A DNA stretch of 64,000 nucleotides from Pseudonocardiaceae bacterium YIM PH 21723 (GCA_003600225.1 QZFT01000056.1:186001-250000), one strand, 5' to 3'. Positions 51,630-60,537 are shown, counted from the first letter of the stretch. Notes: generated by a model not told the origin, from the letters alone. Program-made: numbers and translations.

Positions 51630-51991
51630 CCGCCGTACCAGGATCGCAGCGCTGTGCAGTCCTGCGCAGGATGGTCCCTGGTACAGCGGAGCAGGCAGTA
51701 GAGGTACTCGCGGACCGAGGTCAGCTCGGCCATCTCCGCCTCCACCTCGGCCAGCCGGGCCCGTACCCCGTCCCGCCAGCCCGGCCCGGTGAGCAGACCG
51801 GCGATCTCCTCCAGGCTGAGCCTGCCCTTCGCCTGCCAGCCCTGAATGAGCGCCACCCGATACTGCTGCTCGTCGTCGTAGTACCGGCGGCCCCCACGTC
51901 GCTGCGGTGCGATCAGCCCCCGGCGCTCCCAGTAATGCAGTGTGGACACGGCCAGCTCGAACCGTGTCGCAACATCCCCGACTGCGTCCAT
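51626..51991 (-). CDS. MerR family transcriptional regulator
   Basis: A 121-residue MerR protein. The HTH is VGDVATRFELAVSTLHYWER and the wing GLIAPQRRGGRRYYDDEQ; the coiled-coil follows (VRARLAEVEAEMAEL). The C-terminus YLYCLLRCTRDHPAQDC has three cysteines that could bind a metal or sense redox, but the pattern is not that of SoxR. Start at the ATG 51991 (MDAVGDVATRF); the longer frame upstream overlaps the operator. Divergent from an amidase gene, which it probably activates. Confidence 0.88.
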   Translation of the reverse strand: MDAVGDVATRFELAVSTLHYWERRGLIAPQRRGGRRYYDDEQQYRVALIQGWQAKGRLSLEEIAGLLTGPGWRDGVRARLAEVEAEMAELTSVREYLYCLLRCTRDHPAQDCTALRSWYGG

Positions 51992-51999
51992 TCCGCTAT

Positions 52000-52030
52000 T
52001 TGACCTCAACCCGAGTTGAGCAAGCAAGGT
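52000..52030 (+). promoter_or_regulatory. MerR-type operator/promoter before the amidase
   Basis: A TTGACC box (52000-52005) is followed by an inverted repeat CTCAAC-CCGA-GTTGAG (52005-52020) in the spacer and a CAAGGT/AAGGTA stretch at 52025-52032, giving a spacer of about 19-20 bases. Long spacers with an internal palindrome are the hallmark of MerR-activated promoters. The TTG start of the amidase follows at 52062. Confidence 0.6.
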
Positions 52031-52061
52031 AAGCCTTACCAACCTTCCTTGGGGGCTGACC

Positions 52062-53399
52062 TTGAGCACACTGATCGACGCCGGCCGCGGACTCCGCGAG
52101 GGCCGGATCACCAGCATCGAGCTGACCGAGGCCGCCATCACGGCCGCCGACAAGCACGACCGCGAACTGGGCGTCTACCTCACCCGGCTCGACGAGGCCG
52201 CCCGGCACGCGGCGCGGCGGGCCGACGCCGAACTCGCCGCCGGGCTGGATCGGGGCCCGCTGCACGGCATCCCGATCGGGGTGAAGGACTCCTTCACGGT
52301 GACCGGAGTACACGCCACCGCGCAGAGCCGGGTACCCATCCCGGACTGGAATCCCTGTCAGGAGGCCGACGTGGTGTCGCGGTTGCGGGACGCGGGCGCG
52401 GTGCTCACCGGCACGACCACCATGACCGAGTTCGCCTGCGGTCTGCCGGATCCGGAGTCGCCGTTCCCGTTGCCCCGCAACCCGTGGAACACGGAGCGGT
52501 CGGCGGGCATCTCCAGCGCGGGTTCAGCGAGCGGGGTGGCGGCCGGGATGTTCCTGGGCTCGCTCGGCGGGGATTCGGCGGGCAGCATCCGGATTCCGGC
52601 CGCCTTCTGTGGGATCACCGGGCTGGTTCCCACCTACGGCAGGATCCCCGGGGAAGGTGTGGTCCCACTGGGGCCGAGCCTGGACCGGATCGGGCCCATG
52701 GCGAGGTCCGCAGCGGACTGCGCGGCCCTGTTCACCGTGCTGTCCGGAGTCGATGTTCCGCTGGACCGACCGTGTGGACTCCGGATCGGGGTCACCCGGG
52801 AGCACCACTTCCCGCCGGAGAGCGATCCGCTGCTGGAGTCCGCATTCGACGGTGCACTCGCGGTCCTGGTCGAACTGGGCGCGGAACTCGTTCCGGTCCG
52901 CCTGCCGCATTGGGCGGAGCTGACGGAGGCCACCTTCACGGTCATCGACATCGAGGCGTACACGACCCACCGGAACTCGTTGCGGGAACACCGGGACGAG
53001 TACGGCACGGCCTGCCGGGACCTGCTCACCCGGGGCGGCCCGAGGTCCGGCGCGGACTACGTGCTGGCCCAGCGGATGGCCGAGACCGGCAAACGGGCAC
53101 TGGCGGAACTGTTCACCGAGGTGGACGTGATCGCCTGCCCGACGGTGGCCACCGGCGCGTTCCGGTTCACCGACTTCACCGGCTACAACGAGCGGCTGTT
53201 CCGCACGCTCTACACGCCGTACTGGAACACCCTGGGCAATCCCCTGCTGGCCATGCCTATGGGTTTCGGGGTGGGCGGACTCCCCCTGTCCCTGCAACTG
53301 GCCGGCCCGCGACTCGGTGAGGAACGCATCCTTCGGGTCGGCGCCGCCTTCCAGCAGCACACCGACTGGCACCTGTGCACCCCGGAGGCGCTCCGGTGA
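52062..53399 (+). CDS. Amidase signature family hydrolase
   Basis: A 445-residue amidase. The catalytic lysine is Lys75 (GVKDSF), the cis-serine lies in GISSAGSASG (about 149-158), and the nucleophile Ser174 is in GGDSAGSIRIPAAFCGITGL. It hydrolyses an amide; substrate unknown. TTG start at 52062 behind GGGGG. The stop overlaps the GTG start of the MFS gene (GTGA), so it is co-translated with an exporter. The whole MerR-amidase-MFS-GMC-GMC set looks like an accessory catabolic or tailoring block. Confidence 0.9.
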   Translation: MSTLIDAGRGLREGRITSIELTEAAITAADKHDRELGVYLTRLDEAARHAARRADAELAAGLDRGPLHGIPIGVKDSFTVTGVHATAQSRVPIPDWNPCQEADVVSRLRDAGAVLTGTTTMTEFACGLPDPESPFPLPRNPWNTERSAGISSAGSASGVAAGMFLGSLGGDSAGSIRIPAAFCGITGLVPTYGRIPGEGVVPLGPSLDRIGPMARSAADCAALFTVLSGVDVPLDRPCGLRIGVTREHHFPPESDPLLESAFDGALAVLVELGAELVPVRLPHWAELTEATFTVIDIEAYTTHRNSLREHRDEYGTACRDLLTRGGPRSGADYVLAQRMAETGKRALAELFTEVDVIACPTVATGAFRFTDFTGYNERLFRTLYTPYWNTLGNPLLAMPMGFGVGGLPLSLQLAGPRLGEERILRVGAAFQQHTDWHLCTPEALR

Positions 53400-54793
53400 A
53401 GCCGCTGGTCGTGGCCGCCCTCGGCACCTTTCTGGCGGTACTGGAGGCGACCATTGTGTCGGTCGCGCTCCCCGACATCCGAGCCGATCTGGGTTTCTCC
53501 CTCACCGACCTGCCCTGGGCGGTCAACGCCTACTCCCTGGCCTACGCCGGTTTCCTATTGCTCGGCGGGCGCTGCGCGGACATGTTCGGCAACCGGGCCA
53601 CCATGATCACCGGTGCCGTCCTGTTCGCGGTGACCCTGGTGATCTGCGGCCTGGCAACCGGCCCGGCCATGCTGCTAGCCGCCCGGGCGGCCGGTGGGCT
53701 CGGCAGTGCACTGCTGGTCCCGGTGACGCTGAACGTCATCACCAGCGCCTATCCGGAAGGTCCACCGAGAGCCAGGGCTGTGGGCGCGCTGAGCGCTGTC
53801 GGTACTCTCGCCGCGGCGAGCGGGCCGATGCTGGGTGGTGTGCTGACCCAGCTGGCCGGTTGGCGTTGGGTGTTCCTGGTCATGGTGCTGCCCGCCTGCG
53901 CCCTGGTGATCGGCGCCGCCCGGATACTGCCGAAGCGGAACAACACCGCCCCGCGGTCCGTGCTGGACCTTCCGGGCGCGCTGCTGGTCACCTGCGGCCT
54001 CCTGGCTCTGGTGTACGGCGTCACTCAGCGGTCCCTCTATATCGGTCTGGCCGGGCCCGTATTGCTCGCCGTCTTCTACCGGCAACAGGCCAGATCCCGC
54101 CGGCCACTGCTGCCGGTGGCCATCCTGCACACCAGGAGCGTGTGGAGCGGCAACCTGACGATGCTGCTACTGGGCCTGGGCTTCTTCGCCAGCCCGGTGC
54201 TGTTCTCGCTGAACCTGCAGTACGGATACGGCTTCTCCCCGATGTCCGCCGGACTGGGCTTCCTCCCGGTGGCCGTCGCGATGTGGGCGGGTGCGCGGAC
54301 GGCGGGACCACTCACCGGGCGCTGGGGTCCCCGTCGGTCCGCCTCCTTCGGTTGCCTCGTCGGCGCCACCGGATACGCCGCACTGGGGCTGACGCTGGAC
54401 CCCCACATTCCGTACTGGATCTCGGTCCTGCTTCCCGGGATCGTCTTCGGTTACGGCGTCACGTTCGCCTTCACCCCGATCACGGTCGCGGCCGTGGCCG
54501 GAGTTCCGGCGACACACGGTGGGGCGGCATCCGGGCTGCTGAACACGGTGCGGCAGACCACGACCGCCGTCGGCCTGGCCCTGCTCAGCACGGTGTCCAC
54601 CACCCTCGCGGGCCCCCATCCCACGCCGGATTCACTGAGCCACGGCTACGCGATGTCTTTCCTGGTGTGTGCCGGCTTCCTCGCGGCGGCCACCATCTCG
54701 GCCTGGATGTTCATCCCCGGCCGGCACACCGGAACGCTACGCACAGTGGTCGAACCTCTTACGAAAGGCATCGCAATAGATCGCCACAAGTAG
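53396..54793 (+). CDS. MFS transporter (DHA2-like)
   Basis: A 465-residue transporter with about 14 helices. Motif A GGRCADMFGNRATMITG follows helix 2 and the helix 1 region has EATIVSVALPDI, the drug-proton antiporter pattern. GTG start overlaps the amidase stop, with a CCGGAGG site. It likely exports the amidase product or a toxic substrate. About 50 bases downstream starts the first GMC oxidoreductase, with its own promoter-like motif. Confidence 0.9.
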   Translation: MKPLVVAALGTFLAVLEATIVSVALPDIRADLGFSLTDLPWAVNAYSLAYAGFLLLGGRCADMFGNRATMITGAVLFAVTLVICGLATGPAMLLAARAAGGLGSALLVPVTLNVITSAYPEGPPRARAVGALSAVGTLAAASGPMLGGVLTQLAGWRWVFLVMVLPACALVIGAARILPKRNNTAPRSVLDLPGALLVTCGLLALVYGVTQRSLYIGLAGPVLLAVFYRQQARSRRPLLPVAILHTRSVWSGNLTMLLLGLGFFASPVLFSLNLQYGYGFSPMSAGLGFLPVAVAMWAGARTAGPLTGRWGPRRSASFGCLVGATGYAALGLTLDPHIPYWISVLLPGIVFGYGVTFAFTPITVAAVAGVPATHGGAASGLLNTVRQTTTAVGLALLSTVSTTLAGPHPTPDSLSHGYAMSFLVCAGFLAAATISAWMFIPGRHTGTLRTVVEPLTKGIAIDRHK

Positions 54794-54800
54794 ATCATCC

Positions 54801-54809
54801 TGCTATACA
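54801..54809 (+). promoter_or_regulatory. Extended -10-like element before GMC gene 1
   Basis: TGCTATACA fits an extended -10 (TG-N-TATACA) 37 bases before the ATG. The same nine bases recur before the second GMC gene. No convincing -35 is seen. Confidence 0.45.
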
Positions 54810-54845
54810 AAAATGTGGCACGCTCACGCAAACCCTGGGGGCTCC

Positions 54846-56279
54846 ATGGGTACTCGCGCGTATGACACCGTGATCGTCGGCGGCGGATCGGCCGGGGCGG
54901 TGCTGGCCGCCCGCCTCACCGAGAACCCCGATCGCACCGTGTTGCTCCTGGAGGCGGGCCCCGCGTATCCACCGGACGCCTACCCGGATTCGGTGCTGAG
55001 CAGCAGCGTCGTCGGCTCGGCGACCGGTCACGACTGGGGCTACTTCACCGAACCGGTCGGCGCCGGTCACCGGGTACAGGCGCACCGCGGCAAGGTACTC
55101 GGCGGCAGCTCCGCGGTGAACGGCGCAGTCATCGTGCGTGCCCTGCCGGTCGACTTCCAACGGTGGGCCATCCCTGGTTGGAGCTGGGACGAGCTGCGGC
55201 CGGTCTTCGACCGGACCCTGGTACCGATCCGCGAACTGGAGCGAGACGAACTGACGCCGATGGAGCGGATGTTCATCGACTCCGCTCTGGCGGTGGGCAT
55301 TCCACCGTGCGACGACTTCAACGGGCCCAAACCTGAGGGCGCCGGGTCCTGGCCGCTGAACGTGCTCGACGGACAGCGGATCAACACCGGCGTCGCCTAC
55401 CTGACCGCCGAGGTACGAGCGCGACCGAATCTGGACATTCAGGGCGACGCCCTGGTCGACCAGGTACTTCTGGACGAGGTCCGGGCGACCGGCGTGCTGT
55501 TGTCAGACGGGTCCGAGATCGCCGCCGGCGAGGTCATCCTGTCAGCAGGCGCCTATGGCAGCCCGGCCATCCTGTTGCGCTCCGGCATCGGCCCGGCCGC
55601 CGATCTCACCGCTCTGGACATTCCGGTGATCACGGACCTGCCCGTGGGATGCGCGTTGCAGGACCACCCCTTCTTCCTGAACAGCTACGCGGTGTCCCCG
55701 GACCGGATCGGCGCACTGGAGCCGGTACTCGGCGGCCTGGCCTGGTTGGCCAGCTCCGAAGCGGAGCCGGGCGAACTGGACCTGCAGATCAGCGCCACGC
55801 ACCTGTTCGACCCCGGCTGGAGCCCATCGAACTCTGGCTTCCTGCTGGCTGTCGGCCTGATGCGACCGCACTCGATCGGCACCCTGACCCTGGCTTCTCG
55901 AGACCCACTCGCGGCGCCGCGAATCCAGCCGAACTACCTGGCCACCGAGTCGGACCGGCGCCGGCTGCTGGAGGGCGCGAAACTGGCCCGCCGGATCGCC
56001 ACCACCGATCCCCTTGCCGGGCTCATCGAGTCGGAGCTGATGCCCGGATCCTCGGTCGTCGACGATGCCGGACTGCTGACCGCCATGCTGTCCACGGTGG
56101 ACACCTACCACCATCCGACCTCGACGGCGCCGATCGGCGCCGTGGTCGATCCGCTCGGCGCCGTACACGGGATCGAGGGCCTTCGGGTGGTGGACGCGTC
56201 GATCTTCCCGGACGTCCCCCAGGTACCGACGAACTTGACCACCATCGCGGCCGCCGAGCACGTCGCGGCACGCCTCTAG
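54846..56279 (+). CDS. GMC family oxidoreductase 1
   Basis: A 477-residue flavoenzyme of the glucose-methanol-choline group. FAD motif VIVGGGSAGAVLAARL (residues 9-24), the GMC signature GKVLGGSSAVNG (about 80-95), and the C-terminal active site TYHHPTST ... GLRVVDASIFPDVPQVPTNLTTIAA. These oxidise alcohols or aldehydes with FAD. Start at ATG 54846 with GGGGG upstream. It is a close paralogue of the next gene, so the pair is a tandem duplication. No mycofactocin genes are nearby. Confidence 0.92.
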   Translation: MGTRAYDTVIVGGGSAGAVLAARLTENPDRTVLLLEAGPAYPPDAYPDSVLSSSVVGSATGHDWGYFTEPVGAGHRVQAHRGKVLGGSSAVNGAVIVRALPVDFQRWAIPGWSWDELRPVFDRTLVPIRELERDELTPMERMFIDSALAVGIPPCDDFNGPKPEGAGSWPLNVLDGQRINTGVAYLTAEVRARPNLDIQGDALVDQVLLDEVRATGVLLSDGSEIAAGEVILSAGAYGSPAILLRSGIGPAADLTALDIPVITDLPVGCALQDHPFFLNSYAVSPDRIGALEPVLGGLAWLASSEAEPGELDLQISATHLFDPGWSPSNSGFLLAVGLMRPHSIGTLTLASRDPLAAPRIQPNYLATESDRRRLLEGAKLARRIATTDPLAGLIESELMPGSSVVDDAGLLTAMLSTVDTYHHPTSTAPIGAVVDPLGAVHGIEGLRVVDASIFPDVPQVPTNLTTIAAAEHVAARL

Positions 56280-56338
56280 GCCACATCTCACCATTTCCGC
56301 CAGACGGGAATTTTAACCGTCAACCTTTTGCTTCGGGT

Positions 56339-56347
56339 TGCTATACA
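56339..56347 (+). promoter_or_regulatory. Extended -10-like element before GMC gene 2
   Basis: TGCTATACA, identical to the element before the first GMC gene, 38 bases before the ATG. Same distance to the start codon in both genes. Confidence 0.45.
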
Positions 56348-56384
56348 GGCCTAGCAAGGCTGTCGTGCTCCCGAAGGAAATGTA

Positions 56385-57830
56385 ATGAGCGAGCGCTCTT
56401 TTGACACTGTCATCGTCGGCGGCGGCTCAGCAGGCGCGGTTCTCGCCGCCCGGCTGACCGAGGACTCCTCGCGGCGGGTCCTGCTGCTGGAAGCCGGCCC
56501 GGTATACCCGCCCGACGGCTACCCGGAGGCGGTCGCCTCCAGCAGCGTGTTGGGTGCCTACACCGGACACGACTGGGGCTACCAGTCCGAGCCCGGCGTG
56601 ATCGGTCACCCGGTCGGCGCCTACCGGGGCAAGGTCCTCGGCGGCAGCTCGGCCGTGAACGGCTCCGTGGCGATCCGCCCGCTGCCCTCGGACCTGGAGC
56701 GCTGGACCCGTCGCGGCATCAAGGGCTGGACCTGGGATGAGGTACTGCCCGCTATCGAGCGGATCCAGCTGCCGATCCACCAGCTGAGCCTGGACGAGGT
56801 CAGCCCGATGCAGCGCGCCTTCGTCGAGGCCGCGCTGGCCGAGGGCGTTCCGGCCACCGACGACTTCAACGGACCGAACCCCCAGGGTGTCGCGCCGTAC
56901 CCGATGAACGTGCAGGACGGCGTCCGGGTCAACACCGGCATCGCGTACCTGACCGACGAGGTGCGCTCCCGGCCCAACCTGGAGATCCAGGGCGACGCGC
57001 TGGTCGACCGCGTGCTGTTCGACGGGAGCACGGCTACCGGCGTGCTGCTGGCCGACGGCACCGAGATCGCGGCGGACGAGGTCATCCTGTCCGGCGGCGC
57101 CTACGGCAGCCCGGCGATCCTGCTGCGCTCCGGTGTCGGCCCGGCCGCCGATTTGTCCGCCCTGGACATCCCGGTGGTCGCCGACCTTCCGGTGGGCGCA
57201 AAGCTGTACGACCACCCGTTCTATTACAACGCCTACGCGGCGAACCCGGACACCATCGGCGAGCAGACCCCGGTGATCGGCGCCAAGGTCTGGACCGCCA
57301 GCTCCGAGGCAGCCGAGGGCGAGCTGGACCTGCACATCACCGCCACCCACCTGTTCCCGCACGACCAGAGCCCCACCGGTGTCGGTTTCGTGCTGGCCGT
57401 GGCCCTCACCCGCCCGGAGTCGGTCGGTTCACTGACGCTGACCTCCCGCGACCCGGAGGCCGCGCCGCGGATCGAGCTCAACTTCCTGGCCGAGGAGTCC
57501 GACCGCCGCCGTCTGCTGGAAGGCATCGCGCTGGCCCGCAAGATCGGGATCACCGCGCCGCTGACCGAGCTGATCGACCGCGAACTGGCCCCCGGTGACG
57601 TGGACGTGCTGGAGTCGGCGCTGGCCACCCTGGACACCTATCACCACCCCACCTCCACCGTGCCGATGGGCGCGGCTGACGACCCGACCGCCGTGGTCGA
57701 CGAGCTGGGTGTGGTGCGTGGCCTGACCGGACTGCGCGTGGTCGACGCGTCGATCTTCCCGGACGTGCCCGGGGTGGCCACCAACCTGACCACCATCGCG
57801 GCCGCCGAACACATCGCCGCACAGATCTGA
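56385..57830 (+). CDS. GMC family oxidoreductase 2
   Basis: A 481-residue paralogue of the gene upstream, with the same motifs: VIVGGGSAGAVLAARL, GKVLGGSSAVNGSVAI and the C-terminal TYHHPTSTVPMG ... LRVVDASIFPDVPGVATNLT. The two differ mainly in the substrate cap region and a two-residue insertion near 110 (RRGIKGWTWDE). They may have split function on related alcohols or form a heteromer. ATG at 56385 with GAAGGAAA upstream. A perfect-stem hairpin follows. Confidence 0.92.
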   Translation: MSERSFDTVIVGGGSAGAVLAARLTEDSSRRVLLLEAGPVYPPDGYPEAVASSSVLGAYTGHDWGYQSEPGVIGHPVGAYRGKVLGGSSAVNGSVAIRPLPSDLERWTRRGIKGWTWDEVLPAIERIQLPIHQLSLDEVSPMQRAFVEAALAEGVPATDDFNGPNPQGVAPYPMNVQDGVRVNTGIAYLTDEVRSRPNLEIQGDALVDRVLFDGSTATGVLLADGTEIAADEVILSGGAYGSPAILLRSGVGPAADLSALDIPVVADLPVGAKLYDHPFYYNAYAANPDTIGEQTPVIGAKVWTASSEAAEGELDLHITATHLFPHDQSPTGVGFVLAVALTRPESVGSLTLTSRDPEAAPRIELNFLAEESDRRRLLEGIALARKIGITAPLTELIDRELAPGDVDVLESALATLDTYHHPTSTVPMGAADDPTAVVDELGVVRGLTGLRVVDASIFPDVPGVATNLTTIAAAEHIAAQI

Positions 57831-57844
57831 TCCCCTCTCCCCGG

Positions 57845-57885
57845 AGTTGACGAGAATCGGACCCTCGTCCCGATTCTCGTCAACT
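57845..57885. terminator. 16-bp hairpin between convergent GMC 2 and response regulator genes
   Basis: AGTTGACGAGAATCGG (57845-57860) pairs with its complement at 57870-57885, loop ACCCTCGTC. The arm differs at only two positions from that of the hairpin at 22171-22186. Confidence 0.7.
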
Positions 57886-57896
57886 TCAGGCCCCGT

Positions 57897-57941
57897 TGAA
57901 TCAAACACTGCTGAATCAGGCGCTGCTGAATCAAGCGCTGC
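57897..57941. repeat. 15-bp tandem repeat, three copies, spanning a stop codon
   Basis: TGAATCAAACACTGC, TGAATCAGGCGCTGC and TGAATCAAGCGCTGC follow head to tail at 57897, 57912 and 57927. The third contains the stop codon and last residues (GSA) of the leftward response regulator; the other two repeat the stop beyond it. Confidence 0.85.
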
Positions 57942-59385
57942 CGCCGAGCAGCCGGCGATACAGCCGCTGCACCGGATCCCCCGGCTCGATGCCCAGGTCA
58001 TCCGCCAGCCGATCCCGCAGCCTGCGGAAGACCGCGAGGGCATCGGCGGTCCGGCCACACCGGTCATACGCCCGCATGAGCAATCCAGCTAGCGGCTCGC
58101 TGTGCGGGTATCCGGCCATCAACGCGGTCAGATCACCGAGCGCCTCCACCGCCCGGCCCAGCGTCAGCTGCAACTCGGCCCGCTGCTGGCTCAACGCGAG
58201 CCGCCGCTCGGCCAGCCGCCGCCGCTGTCCTTCGGCATACGGACCGGGGATGCCCGCCAGAGGCTCGCCGTAGAACAGGTCGAGTGCCGAGTCACAGGCC
58301 TGCACAGCCGCCTCCGGATCCCCCGCCTGCTGCGCGAGCCGTGCCTCGGCGCTCAACCGGGCCAGCCGGGTGGTGTCCAGCTCGACTCCCTGGCTGACGA
58401 ACCGGTATCCGCACCGGTCCGAGACGATCGCCGCATCCCGGCCGGCCTGCCCGGCACGCAGGCTCTCCCGTACCAGGTAGGCATACCTGGGTAGCACGTC
58501 CGCTCCGGTACCGGGCGGTTCCAGCCCCCACATGCCGCTGAGCAGTTCCGCCTTGCTGACCGGCACATCCGGCCGCAGCAGCAAGGCGGTCAGGAACGCC
58601 TGCTGCCGCACCGGGCCCAGGTTCAGCGGTGCCCCACTGGACCAGGCCCGCAGCGGGCCGAGCACGGAGAACCGTAATCCACCCGGTGCCTCTCCGGTGG
58701 ATGCGTCGTCCTGGATGGATGCACTGTTCCCAATGGTCACACCGCTGGGGGCCACGATGCCGTGGTCGAAGGCGTACACGATGGCAGCGGACCGATCCCG
58801 CAGCCCGAGCTTGCTGAAGATCCGGCCGACATGGCTCTTCACGGTGACCTCGCTGATCTCCAGCGCCTGGGCGATCTCCGCGTTCGTCTGTCCATTGGCA
58901 ATGGATCGCAGCACGTCCCGTTCCCGCTTGGACAGCTCCTCCGGCGAGCCGGAGGGCCCCGCTGGCCGTTTCCGGTAATCGGCCAGCACTCGGCCGGTGA
59001 CCGCGATGTCCAGATAGCCGGATCCGGCGGCCACCGCCCAGACGGCACGGATCAGTTCCTCGGCGGAGTTGTGCTTCAGGATGTACCCGGCCACGCCGGC
59101 CCGGAGCGCGGCGGCGAGCAGCTCGTCATCATCGAAGGTGGTCAGCGCGAGGATCGGCGGAGCGTCCGGCACCCGCCGCAGTCGCCGGGTGGCCTCCACA
59201 CCGTCCACCTGGCGCATCCGCAGATCCATGATCACCACATCGGCGGGAGCGGCGGCCAGCGCGCCGGGTACCTCGCTGCCATCGGCGCACTCCCCCACCA
59301 CCTGGAATCCCTCACGCTCACACAGGATCCGAGCCAGCCCAGAGCGCACCGAAGCCTGGTCGTCCACGATCAGCAGCCGGATCAT
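57931..59385 (-). CDS. Response regulator fused to SARP-type DNA-binding and BTAD domains
   Basis: A 484-residue four-part regulator. Receiver domain (1-120, DD at 8-9, phospho-acceptor Asp54 in VVIMDLRM), LuxR-type HTH (150-210, LSKRERDVLRSIANGQTNAE), a linker, a winged helix of the OmpR/SARP type (238-331, LRFSVLGPLRAWSSGAPLNL) and a bacterial transcriptional activation domain (337-480, LDTTRLARLSAEARLAQQAG ... DLGIEPGDPVQRLYRRLL). It thus joins a complete NarL regulator with a complete SARP, two DNA-binding domains in one chain. ATG at 59385 overlaps the stop of the kinase. Likely controls a nearby accessory or secondary-metabolism set. Confidence 0.9.
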   Translation of the reverse strand: MIRLLIVDDQASVRSGLARILCEREGFQVVGECADGSEVPGALAAAPADVVIMDLRMRQVDGVEATRRLRRVPDAPPILALTTFDDDELLAAALRAGVAGYILKHNSAEELIRAVWAVAAGSGYLDIAVTGRVLADYRKRPAGPSGSPEELSKRERDVLRSIANGQTNAEIAQALEISEVTVKSHVGRIFSKLGLRDRSAAIVYAFDHGIVAPSGVTIGNSASIQDDASTGEAPGGLRFSVLGPLRAWSSGAPLNLGPVRQQAFLTALLLRPDVPVSKAELLSGMWGLEPPGTGADVLPRYAYLVRESLRAGQAGRDAAIVSDRCGYRFVSQGVELDTTRLARLSAEARLAQQAGDPEAAVQACDSALDLFYGEPLAGIPGPYAEGQRRRLAERRLALSQQRAELQLTLGRAVEALGDLTALMAGYPHSEPLAGLLMRAYDRCGRTADALAVFRRLRDRLADDLGIEPGDPVQRLYRRLLGGSA

Positions 59386-60521
59386 CGGGGGACCACCACG
59401 TCCACCACCCACTGCCCGGCCGTCGGTCCCGCGGACAGCTGGGCACCGAGTTGCACCGCCCGGTCCGACATACCCACGAGGCCGGTCCCCGTCCTGTTCT
59501 CCGGAGGCGACGCGGACAACCGGTTGCTCACGGTGAGCCGGATTCCGTCGGCCCCGGCACACAGCCGCATCCTGGCCACCGAGTCCGGCGCGTGCTTGAC
59601 GATGTTGGCCAGCGACTCCTGCGCGATGCGATAGAGCCCCAGCCCGGCCGCAGGCCCCACCTCCGCCAGGTCACCCTCCTGCTCATACCGAACGTCGACC
59701 CCGGCGGCGCGGGTGCGCACAGCGAGCTCGGCGATGTCCTGCACATCCGGCAGCGGCCGGGTTCCCGGCGCGGCACGGTGCAGCAGCCCGACGGCGCGGC
59801 GGATGTCGGTCATCGCCGACCGGGCCAGCTGCTCGGCCTCGGCCAGCCCCTCCACCGCCTCGGAGATGTCGGCATCCCGCTGCAACGCGCGGCGGGCTCC
59901 GGTGAGGTGCAGCAACGTGATGCTCAGCGAGTGGGCGACCACGTCATGCACCTCACGGGCGATGCGTTGCCGTTCGTCCAGGATTGCCCGCTCACGCAGT
60001 ACCGTCTGCTGCCCACGTTCGGCCTCGGCAGCCCGCAGATACCAGCGGAACCCCAGTCCGACGGTCAGTCCGAGCAGCAACATGACCAGATAGATCGGCC
60101 AGCCGGGCAGTCCGTTGACCAGGCCGGCACCCACCACCAGCAGCACGCTCGCTGCCGCCACCGCCCAGGCCAGCCGCGCGTTCCACACCCCGGCCATCTC
60201 GGTGACCAGCACGATCAGCAGTAACGGGGCGAAGTCGAGTCCCATCGGCGTGGACATCAGCACGCCCGCCGTGATGGTCAGCGCGACCGCTTTCCACGCG
60301 GGTACGAATCGCCCGGTGATCCCCCAGTACACCGCCGAACTGATCGCCAGCAGCACCGTGCCCACCAGCACCACCGCCGGCAGCGCGTGTACCCGCTGTC
60401 CGACGGTGATCGCGGTGAAGACGATGAGGAAGGCGCTGGTCAGGAAAGCGACCCACCAAGGCGCCTGGATCCCCATTCCCGCCAGCGTCCGATCCAACCG
60501 GTCCCGCACTCTCCTGAGCAC
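59382..60521 (-). CDS. NarL-type sensor histidine kinase
   Basis: A 379-residue kinase with about five to six membrane helices (residues 20-160), HisKA_3 motif DERQRIAREVHDVVAHSLSI with His192, and a HATPase domain (YRIAQESLANIVKHAPDSVA, GTGLVGMSDRAVQLG). I use the GTG at 60521, which has GGAGGG six bases upstream; a longer open frame has no such site. Stop overlaps the start of the fused response regulator, so they are cognate. The esterase gene 16 bases upstream is probably co-transcribed. Confidence 0.9.
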   Translation of the reverse strand: MLRRVRDRLDRTLAGMGIQAPWWVAFLTSAFLIVFTAITVGQRVHALPAVVLVGTVLLAISSAVYWGITGRFVPAWKAVALTITAGVLMSTPMGLDFAPLLLIVLVTEMAGVWNARLAWAVAAASVLLVVGAGLVNGLPGWPIYLVMLLLGLTVGLGFRWYLRAAEAERGQQTVLRERAILDERQRIAREVHDVVAHSLSITLLHLTGARRALQRDADISEAVEGLAEAEQLARSAMTDIRRAVGLLHRAAPGTRPLPDVQDIAELAVRTRAAGVDVRYEQEGDLAEVGPAAGLGLYRIAQESLANIVKHAPDSVARMRLCAGADGIRLTVSNRLSASPPENRTGTGLVGMSDRAVQLGAQLSAGPTAGQWVVDVVVPR

Positions 60522-60537
60522 CGATGTCCCTCCAGTC

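Noticed and set aside
54846-57830. Mycofactocin-associated GMC dehydrogenase (MftG)
   Set aside because: No mftA-F genes are present; the GMC pair adjoins an amidase and an MFS gene instead.
57641-57934. Short minus-strand frame with MIQQRLIQQCLIQ repeats
   Set aside because: It is the 15-bp tandem repeat read in another frame and then antisense to the GMC gene.
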